Source of the DNA: Gimesia chilikensis
Lineage (GTDB): Bacteria; Planctomycetota; Planctomycetia; Planctomycetales; Planctomycetaceae
Length of the DNA stretch: 64,000 nucleotides
Assembly (NCBI RefSeq): GCF_008329715.1
Contig: NZ_VTSR01000009.1
Coordinates: forward strand, 248,001 to 312,000
Reading direction: 5' to 3'
In this document: positions 13,896 to 22,985 of the stretch, piece after piece
How the letters are laid out: every line of letters begins with the position of its first letter
How positions within the stretch are numbered: the first letter of the stretch is position 1
Notes under the pieces: model-generated
What the model saw: only the letters and a program-made list of their open reading frames with translations
Told to the model about the DNA's origin: nothing
Database searches by the model: none
Translations under genes and position numbers: made by a program

Positions 13896-15659
13896 ATGTT
13901 GAATCGCCCCCGCATCGCCTGCCTGCTGTTCGCGATCACTGGCGTTCTGTTATGTGCCCCCGCCACCTTTGCTCAGAACAATGCCTCTGACTCTGGGACT
14001 GCGAACGGGAAACGGGATCTCTCCGACAAACAGGAGGCGATCTCCCAGCAGTTCAAGCGATTTGAATCGACGCTGCACGACCTGGGCGAATACATGAAAA
14101 AAACGGACCCTGCCCGGGCCGACCTGCTGTTTCGGGCCTTTGGTCAGAGTAAACAGAACCAGATGACGGTCGAGATGCAGAGGGTCTTGCAGATGCTGCA
14201 GGACGGACAGTTGGGTGAAGCGGTCGAACGGCAGGAAAACCTGCTCCAGAACATGCAGGCCCTGCTCGCGCTGCTTCAGAGCGAAGACCGCATGAGTGAA
14301 GTGGAGAAAGAAAAAGAACGCCTGCAGAATCTGCTCAAAGATGTAAACCGGCTGATCGGCCAGGAACGGGATGTCAGAGCAGCAACGGAGCGCGGAGGTA
14401 AACAGGCTGATCTCCAGGATAAACAGCAGAAGACCGCTGAAAACGCGAAAAAGCTGGAGGCGAAGATCGACCAGCAGGATGCAGAGAAGAATAAGGACTC
14501 ACAGCAGTCTGAAAATAAAAATGATCAGGAACAGAAAGATTCGGATCAGAAGCCATCAGGAGAGCAGAAAGAATCTGACTCAAAAGAGGGCAAACCCGAA
14601 TCAAAGTCTGATCAAAAATCGAATCAGTCTCAGGATTCCAAATCTCAGAATAAATCTCCCCAACAAGGGAAATCAGACCAGAACCAGAAAAGCTCTCCCC
14701 AGGAAAAGTCTCCTCAGCAGGGAGAGCAGTCTCAACAACAGCAACAGCAGCAGTCTCAACAGCAACAATCGCAGGAACAGCAGCAATCCCAGCAGGGGCA
14801 ACAGAAACAGTCTCCGCAGTCAGAGAGTCAGCAGCAACAGCAGAAAACTCCCGGACGCGAAGAACTGGAAAAAGCCCGTCAGGAGATGGAAAAAGCGATT
14901 GAAGAACTGAAGAAACAGCAGAAGGAAAACGCTTCGAAACATCAGGACGAAGCAATCCGTAAGCTGACAGAGGCCAAAGAAAAGCTGGAAGAGATGCTGC
15001 GTCAGTTACGCGAAGAAGAACGCGAATTGAAGCTGGCTGCGATGGAGGCCCGCTTGCAGAAGATTCTCGCACAGCAGAAACGTGTCTACGCCGGCACCCT
15101 GTCGATCGACCAGGTACCGGAGAAAGAACGCAACAGCCGTCATACCGCAAGAGCGGTACAGTTATCGCGTGAAGAGACCATGATCGGAACTGAAGTCGAT
15201 AAAGCGATTCTGATGATTAAAGACGAAGGTTCGTCTGTCGCCTTTGGTGAAGCTCTGACTGAGGTGCGAGAGGATGTGCAGTCGGTCTCGTATCGGCTCA
15301 ACCAGACCAAGGTTGGCACCCTGACACAGGAAATCGAGCAGGACATTATCAGCACGCTGGAAGAAATGATCGAAGCGCTGCAGAAAGAGATGGAAAAATC
15401 GGAAGACGAGAAGAAACAGCAACAGCAGCAACAACAGGGCGCTCCCAAAGATAAATCCCTGGTCGACATGCTGGCTGAGGTCAAGATGCTCCGTTCCATG
15501 CAGTTACGAGTGAATAACCGAACCCGCCGCATCGAAAAACTGGCCCAGGAAAAGGATGCCAATCGTGCTGACCTGCTGGAACAGTTGCAGAATCTGGCGG
15601 ATCGACAGACACGCATCCAGAATGCCACCTACATTCTGGCCACCGGAAAAAACAAATAG
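13896..15659 (+). CDS. Secreted glutamine-rich coiled-coil protein
   Basis: 587 residues with the ATG at 13896, which is preceded by AGGAG (13883-13887) at 8 bases and opens a clean signal peptide (MLNRPRIACLLFA... ending near ATFAQ). Earlier in-frame starts fall in the leader hairpin and are disfavoured. After a helical segment (about 45-190) comes a long disordered stretch of Q, S, K, D and E (about 190-345), including several runs of Q. A second coiled coil (about 345-580) again contains Q runs and ends without a membrane segment. No enzymatic motif is visible. It resembles the glutamine-rich coil of the protein at 55695, where it is fused to the DUF4175-like part, and so is probably a physical partner of the 824-residue neighbour. 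Exported by prediction. Confidence 0.8.
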   Translation: MLNRPRIACLLFAITGVLLCAPATFAQNNASDSGTANGKRDLSDKQEAISQQFKRFESTLHDLGEYMKKTDPARADLLFRAFGQSKQNQMTVEMQRVLQMLQDGQLGEAVERQENLLQNMQALLALLQSEDRMSEVEKEKERLQNLLKDVNRLIGQERDVRAATERGGKQADLQDKQQKTAENAKKLEAKIDQQDAEKNKDSQQSENKNDQEQKDSDQKPSGEQKESDSKEGKPESKSDQKSNQSQDSKSQNKSPQQGKSDQNQKSSPQEKSPQQGEQSQQQQQQQSQQQQSQEQQQSQQGQQKQSPQSESQQQQQKTPGREELEKARQEMEKAIEELKKQQKENASKHQDEAIRKLTEAKEKLEEMLRQLREEERELKLAAMEARLQKILAQQKRVYAGTLSIDQVPEKERNSRHTARAVQLSREETMIGTEVDKAILMIKDEGSSVAFGEALTEVREDVQSVSYRLNQTKVGTLTQEIEQDIISTLEEMIEALQKEMEKSEDEKKQQQQQQQGAPKDKSLVDMLAEVKMLRSMQLRVNNRTRRIEKLAQEKDANRADLLEQLQNLADRQTRIQNATYILATGKNK

Positions 15660-15695
15660 CAGCGCACCTGTTTTACACAAAGGTAACAGACCAAG

Positions 15696-16838
15696 ATGAA
15701 ACAGCAGTTACTCAACTGTCAGAATCAAAGCGGCATCAGAAACCTGCTCAAAGTGTGCGTTCTGCTGCTCCTGTGGAATGGTCCCGGCCTGACGGTGTAT
15801 GGGCAGATTTCAGAGAAAGACGCCCTTCCGTTGGAAACGAAAGCGCAGAAACCGGCCGAAGAAGAAAAGACGGTACTCTACGCGGCTCCCTCAGCTGTCG
15901 ATCTGAAAATTCAGCTGGAGACTTGGACCGCCGAACAGAAAGCCAAAGATCCAGCACTGTTAAAGCGGGTCGCCTCCCAGCTGGCCAAACTGGATCCCAG
16001 CCTGAATGCAGAAGACAAACTGAATCTGACCATGCAGGTCTTTGCCGAAGTGAAACCGGAAGCCCGAGAAGTGGCTCGCGCCTATCAGCTGTCGGATCAG
16101 TACCCGGTCTTTTCCAATCAACCACTCTTGGTTGAGGGCAAAGCCGATCAATTCTATCTGGCCAATCTGCGATACTACGTCGCCCGTAATCTGACTCAGT
16201 ATCGCATGGTCGATCAGGCACTGGTGATTTTCAACACGATCCAACCCGATCAACTGGTCGATCCAGCCGGATACCTGTTTTACAAAGCGGTCTGCGAGCA
16301 TCATCTCCTGCAGAAAGAAGCTTGTGAAAAGACACTGACACAACTGCTTGATCGGACTCAGGAAATCCCTGAACGCTATCGACAGCTGGCCACACTGATG
16401 CAGGCAGATCTCGCATCACTTAAAGAAGACAGTCTTGATGAAATCTCCCGGAAGATGAGCGATGTTGAGCGACGTCTTGACCTGGGTAAGTCGGGGAAAG
16501 ACACTCAGAAAGTGGAAGATGAAATCATCGCCGCTCTCGACAAAATGATCAAGAAAATGGAAGACCAGTCCAAGAACAGTCCTTCCTCCGGTTCGGGTTC
16601 CAGCAGTTCCGGTTCTCCTGAGCAAGGCGCAGATGAAAGCCGCGTCAAAGGGTCTACAGCTCCTGGCGAGGTCGACAAGAAGAAGCTGTCGAATAATGGA
16701 GGCTGGGGAACACTGCCTCCCAAGAAACAGGCATCGGCCAAAAATATTATTAACCGTAATTTCCCTTCCCACTATCGGAAGGCGATCGAAAAGTACTTTA
16801 AAAAGCTGGCGACCGAGAAAGCGAGTTCTGGCAAATAA
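15696..16838 (+). CDS. Secreted TPR-like protein with C-terminal W-G-x-L-P motif
   Basis: 380 residues. A hydrophobic stretch LLKVCVLLLLWNG (about 13-25) serves as a signal peptide or anchor. The middle (about 65-260) is helical and looks like degenerate tetratricopeptide repeats (for example YRMVDQALVIFNTIQ and YLFYKAVCEHHLL). A Ser/Gly-rich linker precedes a C-terminal tail with GGWGTLPPKK and, about 25 residues on, YRKAIEKYFKKLA. This tail matches the end of the large cluster B protein at 55695 (NWGELPGEL, then YARLIKHYFEAIA). It is exported and has no catalytic motif. Gaps of 36 and 54 bases to its neighbours suggest one transcript. A structural or docking role is inferred. Confidence 0.75.
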   Translation: MKQQLLNCQNQSGIRNLLKVCVLLLLWNGPGLTVYGQISEKDALPLETKAQKPAEEEKTVLYAAPSAVDLKIQLETWTAEQKAKDPALLKRVASQLAKLDPSLNAEDKLNLTMQVFAEVKPEAREVARAYQLSDQYPVFSNQPLLVEGKADQFYLANLRYYVARNLTQYRMVDQALVIFNTIQPDQLVDPAGYLFYKAVCEHHLLQKEACEKTLTQLLDRTQEIPERYRQLATLMQADLASLKEDSLDEISRKMSDVERRLDLGKSGKDTQKVEDEIIAALDKMIKKMEDQSKNSPSSGSGSSSSGSPEQGADESRVKGSTAPGEVDKKKLSNNGGWGTLPPKKQASAKNIINRNFPSHYRKAIEKYFKKLATEKASSGK

Positions 16839-16892
16839 GCGACATGCCAGACCGTATTTCGCCGCGATTTTAATAGAATACTGGAGACGTTT

Positions 16893-18059
16893 ATGCATTC
16901 CCTGTTTTGTGCCACCATGACCATGCTGCTGGCAGCTTCCCCTGGAGTCGAAGTGACCTCTCTGACGGGAACGAGCGTTTCTGGTCAGTTGCAGTCATTG
17001 AACCAGGGGACGATCCAGCTGAAACAGGGGCAGGATGATCGACAGTATCCTCTCTCAGGTGTGTTGAATGTACGGTTCCCGCAGAATCGCTTTCAACGCA
17101 CACTCGAATCCCCCCTAATGGTGCGGCTGACAGATGGTTCCCGCTTTCCGATTCAGGATCTGAAGAGTAATGATCGGGAGACTGTTCTGCAGGGGGAGCA
17201 GACGGGAAGCTTGACTGTTCCTACCAAAGCGGTCACATCCGTTCGCTTCGGAGCCCTGAATTCCGATCTTCAGAAATCATGGGACAAACTGCTTAACGGA
17301 AAACATAGTAAGGATCTGCTGGTCGTCCAGAAAGAAAATGTGCTCGACTACATTGATGGTGTTGTTGGCAATATCACCGCTGACCGGATTCAGTTCTTTG
17401 CCGGTGAAGATGAAGTCCCCGTCAATCGTCAGCGGGTCTTCGGTATTATTTATGCTCGTCCAGCGACAACAGAGACGACGCCCTTCTGTTCAATCAAGCT
17501 GACCGATGAAGGCACCCTGCAGGCTTCAGCGATTTCTTATAACGGAACAGATTTCGAAGCCACTCTGCAGACAGGAGCCCGCACCAGGCTTGCTCCTTCG
17601 GTAATCGCGAATCTCGATTTCAGCCAGGGAAAGGTACGTTACCTGTCCGATCTGGAACCACGTAACATTGAATACACCCCCTTCTTCGACACGGTCTGGA
17701 AGTATCGCCGTGACAAACATCGCGATGGAGGACCGCTGCGTGTGGGTGGCAAAGAATACTCACGGGGACTCTATATTCATTCCAAAACCCTGCTGCAGTA
17801 TCGACTCAAAGACGATTACCGCCGTTTCCGGGCTGTCATGGGAATTGATGACTCGGTCCCCGGTATCGGTTTTGTATATGTGGAAATTAAAGGCAATGGC
17901 CGTACGCTCTTCGCTGGCAATGTGAAAAGTTCTGACTCACCTGTCGATTTAGATCTGGATGTCAGTGGCGTCCGTGACCTGGAGATCCTGGTTGATTTTG
18001 GAGATAACCTGGAGATCTGCGATCACCTGGACCTGTGTAATGCCCGCCTGATTAAATAA
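16893..18059 (+). CDS. Exported NPCBM-domain protein
   Basis: 388 residues with a signal peptide (about 1-16); TGGAG 8 bases before the ATG supports the start. The N-terminal two thirds are beta-rich and SH3-like in appearance (VEVTSLTGTSVSGQLQ, later GTLQASAISYNG). The C-terminal third (about 250-388) is a carbohydrate-binding-like NPCBM/NEW2 domain, with a conserved opening GGKEYSRGLYIHS, then RFRAVMGID and a closing DLEILVDFGDN with DHLDLCNARLI. The family is known from glycosidases; here there is no catalytic domain, so binding of a surface glycan or a structural envelope role is the best inference. It sits between the TPR-like and protease genes of cluster A. Confidence 0.8.
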   Translation: MHSLFCATMTMLLAASPGVEVTSLTGTSVSGQLQSLNQGTIQLKQGQDDRQYPLSGVLNVRFPQNRFQRTLESPLMVRLTDGSRFPIQDLKSNDRETVLQGEQTGSLTVPTKAVTSVRFGALNSDLQKSWDKLLNGKHSKDLLVVQKENVLDYIDGVVGNITADRIQFFAGEDEVPVNRQRVFGIIYARPATTETTPFCSIKLTDEGTLQASAISYNGTDFEATLQTGARTRLAPSVIANLDFSQGKVRYLSDLEPRNIEYTPFFDTVWKYRRDKHRDGGPLRVGGKEYSRGLYIHSKTLLQYRLKDDYRRFRAVMGIDDSVPGIGFVYVEIKGNGRTLFAGNVKSSDSPVDLDLDVSGVRDLEILVDFGDNLEICDHLDLCNARLIK

Positions 18060-18128
18060 CCCGGATTCGTTGATGACTCTCCCGAAAACGGGTTGGTCTA
18101 CCGCGGTCCTGAATGATAAGGGAAATCA

Positions 18129-19886
18129 ATGCAGAACGTTTTTGTCTGTGCGCTGTTGATCATCGGCCTGCTCTGCCAGGCTCCCGCGTCAGCTGACACT
18201 TCGAATGTAGATCCAGCCGTACTGGCTGCCCAGAAGCAGCGAATTGATGTCATCAAAGCAGTCTCTCCTTCAGTGGTTGCCATCTTCGGTGGTGCTGGTG
18301 ATGGAGGTGGCTCGGGAGTTCTCGTCACTCCTGATGGCTACGCGCTGACCAACTTCCACGTCGTTTCCGGCGCGGGTAACTTCATGAAGTGTGGGCTGAA
18401 TGACGGTAAGCTGTATGACGCTGTCATTGTCTCCATTGACCCGACCGGGGATGTGGCTTTGATCAAACTGCTGGGCCGTAATGATTTTCCCGTCGCGAAA
18501 CTGGGGAACAGCGACACGGTGCAGGTGGGTGACTGGGCCTACGCGATGGGTAACCCGTTCCTGCTGGCAACGGATTTCCAGCCGACCATTACCTATGGGA
18601 TTGTGAGCGGCGTACATCGCTACCAGTACCCGGCTGGAACATTCCTGGAATACACTGACTGCATCCAGGTAGACTCATCCATCAACCCTGGAAACTCGGG
18701 CGGCCCCCTGTTCAATGACCAGGGTGAGTTGATCGGCATCAATGGTCGTGGCTCGTTTGAAAAGAGGGGACGCGTCAATTCGGGAGCCGGCTACGCGATT
18801 TCGATCAATCAGATCAAACACTTCTGGGATCATCTCAAGAGCGGCCGAATTGTCGACCATGCGTCGCTGGGAGCCACCGTGGCGACCGGCTTTGACGCCA
18901 AAGTGGATGTAGCTGAGATCCTGGAAGACTCAGACGCCTATCGCAAAGGGCTGAGGCTGGGAGATGAGATCGTCTCCTTCGCCGGTCGCCCGATCCGCAG
19001 TGTGAACCAGTTCAAGAATATCCTGGGGATTTACCCTGCAGGCTGGACATTGCCTCTGGTCTATCGTCGAGATGAGCAGAAAACGAAAATTTACGTGCGC
19101 CTGCAGCCTCTGCACACGGCTGCGGAACTCCAGGAACATGTCAGTTCGCCCAAGATGCTCCCTGAGGAAAAACCGGACGACGAGGATCCCAAACAGCCGA
19201 AAATGCCGATCCCTGTGCCTCATGGGCATCCCGCTCCCCCTGCACCGCCGGAACAGTACAAACATCTGTATGTTCCCAAAACCGGTTTCACCAATTATTA
19301 CTTCAATCAACAGCAACAAGAGCGTCTGTTACAGGCGCTGCACGCTCACAGTAACTTCGCTGATCGCAAAGGCAACTGGACTCTGATCGGCAAACTGGAT
19401 AACGGAGCAGACTTCACACTCACGCTGGCTGACAAAGGGATCGGCCTGGAATCGGGTAATGACGTCTTCCTGCAATCACTGGAAACAGGGATGCCTGTCG
19501 ACGAGCCTCCAGGAACAGGCGGACTGCTGGCAGCCTTGCATCACTTCCGTCTCTTACTCTCCGGACAGACAGATCGGTTTACGGATTTCTATTATCTGGG
19601 CAGCGAACCTCTGGATGGAAAAAACGAGATGGTCGACGTTATGGTAGCCACACAAACCGGCACCATCTCCCGCTGGTATTTCAACAAGTCGGACCTTTCG
19701 CTACGTGGATGTGATTTCTACCTGACGGAGAATTCAGAACCCTGTTCAATCCGCTTTGAACAGTTTCGCACACTCAACGGACAGAAATTTCCGGGTGAGC
19801 TTGATGTCCAGTACGAAAACCGTCCTGTGATGAAATTGAAAATTGATCGACTGAAACTGGAAACCACGGACGCCAGCGGGAAATAG
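18129..19886 (+). CDS. HtrA-like serine protease with PDZ domain
   Basis: 585 residues. Signal peptide about 1-22; trypsin-fold protease about 40-235 with a complete triad: His77 in TNFHVV, Asp108 in TGDVALIK, Ser190 in NPGNSGGP. One PDZ domain follows (about 245-330), with GDEIVSFAGRPI. A proline-rich linker (about 345-375) leads to a C-terminal domain of about 200 residues that I do not recognise, beta-rich and without signature motifs. The protease should act in the periplasm on unfolded or specific envelope proteins, as HtrA/DegP relatives do. AAGGGAA shortly before the ATG supports the start. It is the first and only catalytically intact member of three consecutive protease-fold genes. 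Confidence 0.92.
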   Translation: MQNVFVCALLIIGLLCQAPASADTSNVDPAVLAAQKQRIDVIKAVSPSVVAIFGGAGDGGGSGVLVTPDGYALTNFHVVSGAGNFMKCGLNDGKLYDAVIVSIDPTGDVALIKLLGRNDFPVAKLGNSDTVQVGDWAYAMGNPFLLATDFQPTITYGIVSGVHRYQYPAGTFLEYTDCIQVDSSINPGNSGGPLFNDQGELIGINGRGSFEKRGRVNSGAGYAISINQIKHFWDHLKSGRIVDHASLGATVATGFDAKVDVAEILEDSDAYRKGLRLGDEIVSFAGRPIRSVNQFKNILGIYPAGWTLPLVYRRDEQKTKIYVRLQPLHTAAELQEHVSSPKMLPEEKPDDEDPKQPKMPIPVPHGHPAPPAPPEQYKHLYVPKTGFTNYYFNQQQQERLLQALHAHSNFADRKGNWTLIGKLDNGADFTLTLADKGIGLESGNDVFLQSLETGMPVDEPPGTGGLLAALHHFRLLLSGQTDRFTDFYYLGSEPLDGKNEMVDVMVATQTGTISRWYFNKSDLSLRGCDFYLTENSEPCSIRFEQFRTLNGQKFPGELDVQYENRPVMKLKIDRLKLETTDASGK

Positions 19887-19915
19887 CATCCTTTCGTGAC
19901 GAAAGTAAATACTCT

Positions 19916-20971
19916 GTGAATCAAGCTAAATTAATCAAACCAATCCTGATCTGTATCTGTCTGCTGGGAGCACTCTTGGTTCCCGTGCATAGGTTGGATG
20001 CCTCTTCACGCGAGACGATTCAGTATGCCCTGCCACGCCTGGTCAAAATCTTTGGGGCGGGGGGAGTTAAAAACCTATACGGCTACAGTACCGGCTTTTT
20101 AGTTTCTCCAGAAGGTCATATTGCCACCATCTGGAGTCCAGTGCTGGATACGGACCAGTTGTCTGTCGTACTGCACGATGGGAGACGTTATGAAGCGGAA
20201 GTCCTCGGAGCCGAACCTCACCTGGATCTGGCGATCATTAAACTCAAATCAGAACGCGACCTGAATCTGCCTTACTTCAATTATGAAGAAAAAGCGACTG
20301 CAGGTGCAGGCACACGGATCCTGGGTTTCAGTAACATGTTTCGTGTCGCTACGGGAGACGAACCGGTCTCCGTGCTGCACGGCGTCATTGAAGCCCGCAC
20401 CGATCTGCCCCGGCGGAGAGGTGCCTTCGAGCTTTCTTACACAGGTGATGTATATGTAGTTGACGCGATCACAAATAACCCTGGAGCGGCGGGCGGGGTG
20501 ATCATGACCTATGATGGCAAACTGCTGGGGATGATTGGCAAACAGGTACGTAACGCCAAGACAAATACCTGGGTGAATTATTCCCTGCCCATCGATGTGC
20601 TGAGTAAAAGCATCAGGCAGATCGTGACCGGCAAATTCGAATCCAGCGAAGACCAGAATGAACCGGAACCTTCCATCGTTGAACGTTACAAACCGATTGA
20701 TTTTGGTCTGGTCATGGTCCCCGATGTCTTATTTCGCACCCCCGCTTTTATTGACACTGTGCTCCCCGGTTCCCAGGTCGCGCAGGCAGGTCTTAAACCC
20801 GACGACCTGGTGGTCTTTGTAAATGATGAATTGATCAAGTCCTGTAAAACCCTCAAATCTGAGCTGGGGAAACTGGAAGCCGGCGATACCGTCAGGCTGG
20901 TCGTCCGCAGAGAAAACCAGCTGGTTGCCGTCGAACTCCAGGTCCCGCCCGAAAAAAAAATAAAAGAGTGA
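19916..20971 (+). CDS. HtrA-like pseudoprotease with PDZ domain
   Basis: 351 residues from a GTG that opens a signal peptide (about 1-30). It is trypsin-fold by alignment with the preceding gene: the His region reads IATIWSPV, placing Ser74 where His77 would be. Asp104 is kept in HLDLAIIK. The nucleophile site reads NPGAAGG, placing Ala192 where the catalytic Ser would be. Two of three triad residues are therefore gone, while surrounding glycines and strands remain, so it should fold but not cleave. A PDZ domain (about 270-345) contains QAGLKPDDLVVFVND. Reading frame and composition are normal, so this is not gene decay. A regulatory or substrate-binding role beside the active protease is inferred. 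Gaps are 29 bases before and 10 after. Confidence 0.88.
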   Translation: MNQAKLIKPILICICLLGALLVPVHRLDASSRETIQYALPRLVKIFGAGGVKNLYGYSTGFLVSPEGHIATIWSPVLDTDQLSVVLHDGRRYEAEVLGAEPHLDLAIIKLKSERDLNLPYFNYEEKATAGAGTRILGFSNMFRVATGDEPVSVLHGVIEARTDLPRRRGAFELSYTGDVYVVDAITNNPGAAGGVIMTYDGKLLGMIGKQVRNAKTNTWVNYSLPIDVLSKSIRQIVTGKFESSEDQNEPEPSIVERYKPIDFGLVMVPDVLFRTPAFIDTVLPGSQVAQAGLKPDDLVVFVNDELIKSCKTLKSELGKLEAGDTVRLVVRRENQLVAVELQVPPEKKIKE

Positions 20972-20981
20972 TACCCCTGTT

Positions 20982-22979
20982 ATGAGAAGACATTTAATTC
21001 TGTCGCTGCTGCTGTTCTGGATCGTGTGCGGTCTGGGGAATTCTCCCCTGCCGGCCCAGCCTCCTGCCTCTGATCTGGAGAGCCTGGAAGAACGTGCCTT
21101 TAAACAGGCTGCAGCGCTGATGAACCCGTCCATCGTACGTATCGAAACGGTGGGCGGACAGGACCGGGTAGGAAAACTGATTACCGGCACCGGCCCGACA
21201 TCAGGAGTCGTCGTCAGCCGGGATGGTCTGATTATCTCCAGCGCCTTCAACTTCATCGGCAAGCCGTCCTCAATCCTGGTAACACTACCCGATGGGCGTC
21301 GCTTCCCTGCCGTCGTTGTGGCTACCGATCATCTGCGAATGCTGACCCTGCTTAAAATTGAAGCGGATAATCTGCCGATTCCGACTGCTGTCCCGGAAAA
21401 AGATCTGCAGGTCGGAATGTGGTCGATCGCGCTGGGACGCACCTTTGAGCTGGATCAGCCCAGCATCTCTGTTGGCATTGTCAGCGCCCTGGAACGTATC
21501 TGGGGGAAGGCGATCCAGACCGATGCCAAGATTTCTCCCATCAATTATGGTGGTCCCCTCGTTGATATTCAGGGACGGCTGATGGGCATCCTCGTTCCAC
21601 TTTCTCCCGGTGCAACAGGAGAGACGGCAGGAGTCGAATGGTATGACTCTGGGATCGGCTTTGCGATCCCCATGACCGACGTATTGAAAGTCATCCCCCG
21701 TCTGAATACCGGTAAGGATCTGCATCCCGGGCTGCTGGGAATCACCTTGAGTGGCAAAGGGGATCTCTCGACCGAAATGAATCTGGATCGCGTCCGTTAT
21801 GGTAGCCCTGCACAGGAAGCGGGGCTCAAAGCAGGGGACACGCTTATCAAGTTGAACGACAAACCGGTGGCGTTGCACTCCGAGGTGAAATCGGTCCTGA
21901 TGAGCCTGTACGCAGGCGACACAGTCAGCCTGACCGTGACCCGTGAAGGAGCCAAAGAGCCGTTAACCTTCAAAGCCACTCTGACAGAAAAACTGGTACC
22001 CTTCGAATCCGGCTTCCTGGGGATTCTCCCTGTCAGAGAGGCTCAGAATCAGACAACGCCCGGCGTCGGTGTACGCTATGTAATTCCCGATTCCGCTGCT
22101 CAGAAAGCCGGTGTGAAAGCCAAAGATCAAATCCTGGAATTTAATCAGCAGAAAGTTACCAGTGCGGAAATGCTGGCATTTCTGGTAAACCATCTGCGTC
22201 CTGAAGATCAGGCATCCCTGCTGATTTCACGAGATGAGAAACCAGTGAAACTGGACGTCAAACTGCAGAAGACTCCCGATGCCGTTCCCGCAGAAATCCC
22301 CACACAGGCGATCCCCTCCCGGACCGCCCAGGAAAATAAAACGCAGAAGATCAAAGCAGGGCACTACAAAGAAAAACTGCCTGGCAGTGATTCGAGTTAC
22401 TGGGCCTATGTGCCAGAGAATTATCATCCTGACTACGAGTACGGTTTGATGGTCTGGATTCATCCTCCCGGAAACACAATGGAGTCGACCATCTTCAATG
22501 AATGGAAGAGTATCTGCGAGCAGCGGGGGATCATCATCGTCGGGCCAACGGCGGAGGATGTGATTCGCTGGAACCGGGATGAAACGGAGTTTGTAGAGGC
22601 AGTTGTGAAGTCGATGCAGCAGCGGTATGACATTGATCCTACCCGGATCTTCCTGCTGAGCCATGCTGACGGAGCTGATTTCGCTTTTGATCTCGCATTT
22701 AAATATCGAGAACTGTTTCGGGGTGTTGCAGTCACCGAAGGGTCTCTCAAAAGCCGACCACCGGAAACCGATCCGGATTATCCATTGAGCCTGTACTTTG
22801 CTCTGAATGCTCACAATCCTTTGAACCAGCTACTTCAACCCCGGCTGGACCTGATCCGCGAGATGAATTACCCCACGGTGTTTCAACTCATTAAAAATGA
22901 TCAGCAACCGGGTGAGTATCCTGAGAAACCATTTCTCGAAGAAATTGGTCGCTGGGCCGACAGCCTGGACCGGATTTAA
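20982..22979 (+). CDS. Pseudoprotease-PDZ-PDZ-alpha/beta hydrolase-like fusion
   Basis: 665 residues. Signal peptide about 1-26. The HtrA-like domain (about 35-245) has lost the whole triad: the His position is Phe89 (LIISSAFNF), the Asp position Met120 (RMLTLLK), and the Ser position Tyr189 (SPINYGGPL). Two PDZ domains follow: about 250-335 with EAGLKAGDTLIKLND, and about 340-425 with KAGVKAKDQILEFNQ. The C-terminal part (about 455-665) resembles esterase/PHB-depolymerase-type alpha/beta hydrolases (SYWAYVPENY, GLMVWIHPPG), but the nucleophile elbow reads LSHADGAD, with Ala562 in place of Ser. Both would-be catalytic domains therefore look inactive. The protein is probably an exported binding scaffold. 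Its stop lies six bases from the end of the convergent giant gene. Confidence 0.87.
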   Translation: MRRHLILSLLLFWIVCGLGNSPLPAQPPASDLESLEERAFKQAAALMNPSIVRIETVGGQDRVGKLITGTGPTSGVVVSRDGLIISSAFNFIGKPSSILVTLPDGRRFPAVVVATDHLRMLTLLKIEADNLPIPTAVPEKDLQVGMWSIALGRTFELDQPSISVGIVSALERIWGKAIQTDAKISPINYGGPLVDIQGRLMGILVPLSPGATGETAGVEWYDSGIGFAIPMTDVLKVIPRLNTGKDLHPGLLGITLSGKGDLSTEMNLDRVRYGSPAQEAGLKAGDTLIKLNDKPVALHSEVKSVLMSLYAGDTVSLTVTREGAKEPLTFKATLTEKLVPFESGFLGILPVREAQNQTTPGVGVRYVIPDSAAQKAGVKAKDQILEFNQQKVTSAEMLAFLVNHLRPEDQASLLISRDEKPVKLDVKLQKTPDAVPAEIPTQAIPSRTAQENKTQKIKAGHYKEKLPGSDSSYWAYVPENYHPDYEYGLMVWIHPPGNTMESTIFNEWKSICEQRGIIIVGPTAEDVIRWNRDETEFVEAVVKSMQQRYDIDPTRIFLLSHADGADFAFDLAFKYRELFRGVAVTEGSLKSRPPETDPDYPLSLYFALNAHNPLNQLLQPRLDLIREMNYPTVFQLIKNDQQPGEYPEKPFLEEIGRWADSLDRI

Positions 22980-22985
22980 GGACGC

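Noticed and set aside
14374-15150. 258-codon minus-strand open frame
   Set aside because: Antisense to the glutamine-rich gene; open because CAG-rich DNA has few stops in that frame.
19916-22979. The two protease-fold genes as decaying pseudogenes
   Set aside because: Both have intact frames, signal peptides and PDZ domains, and tight operon spacing; only catalytic residues are replaced. They are better read as pseudoenzymes.
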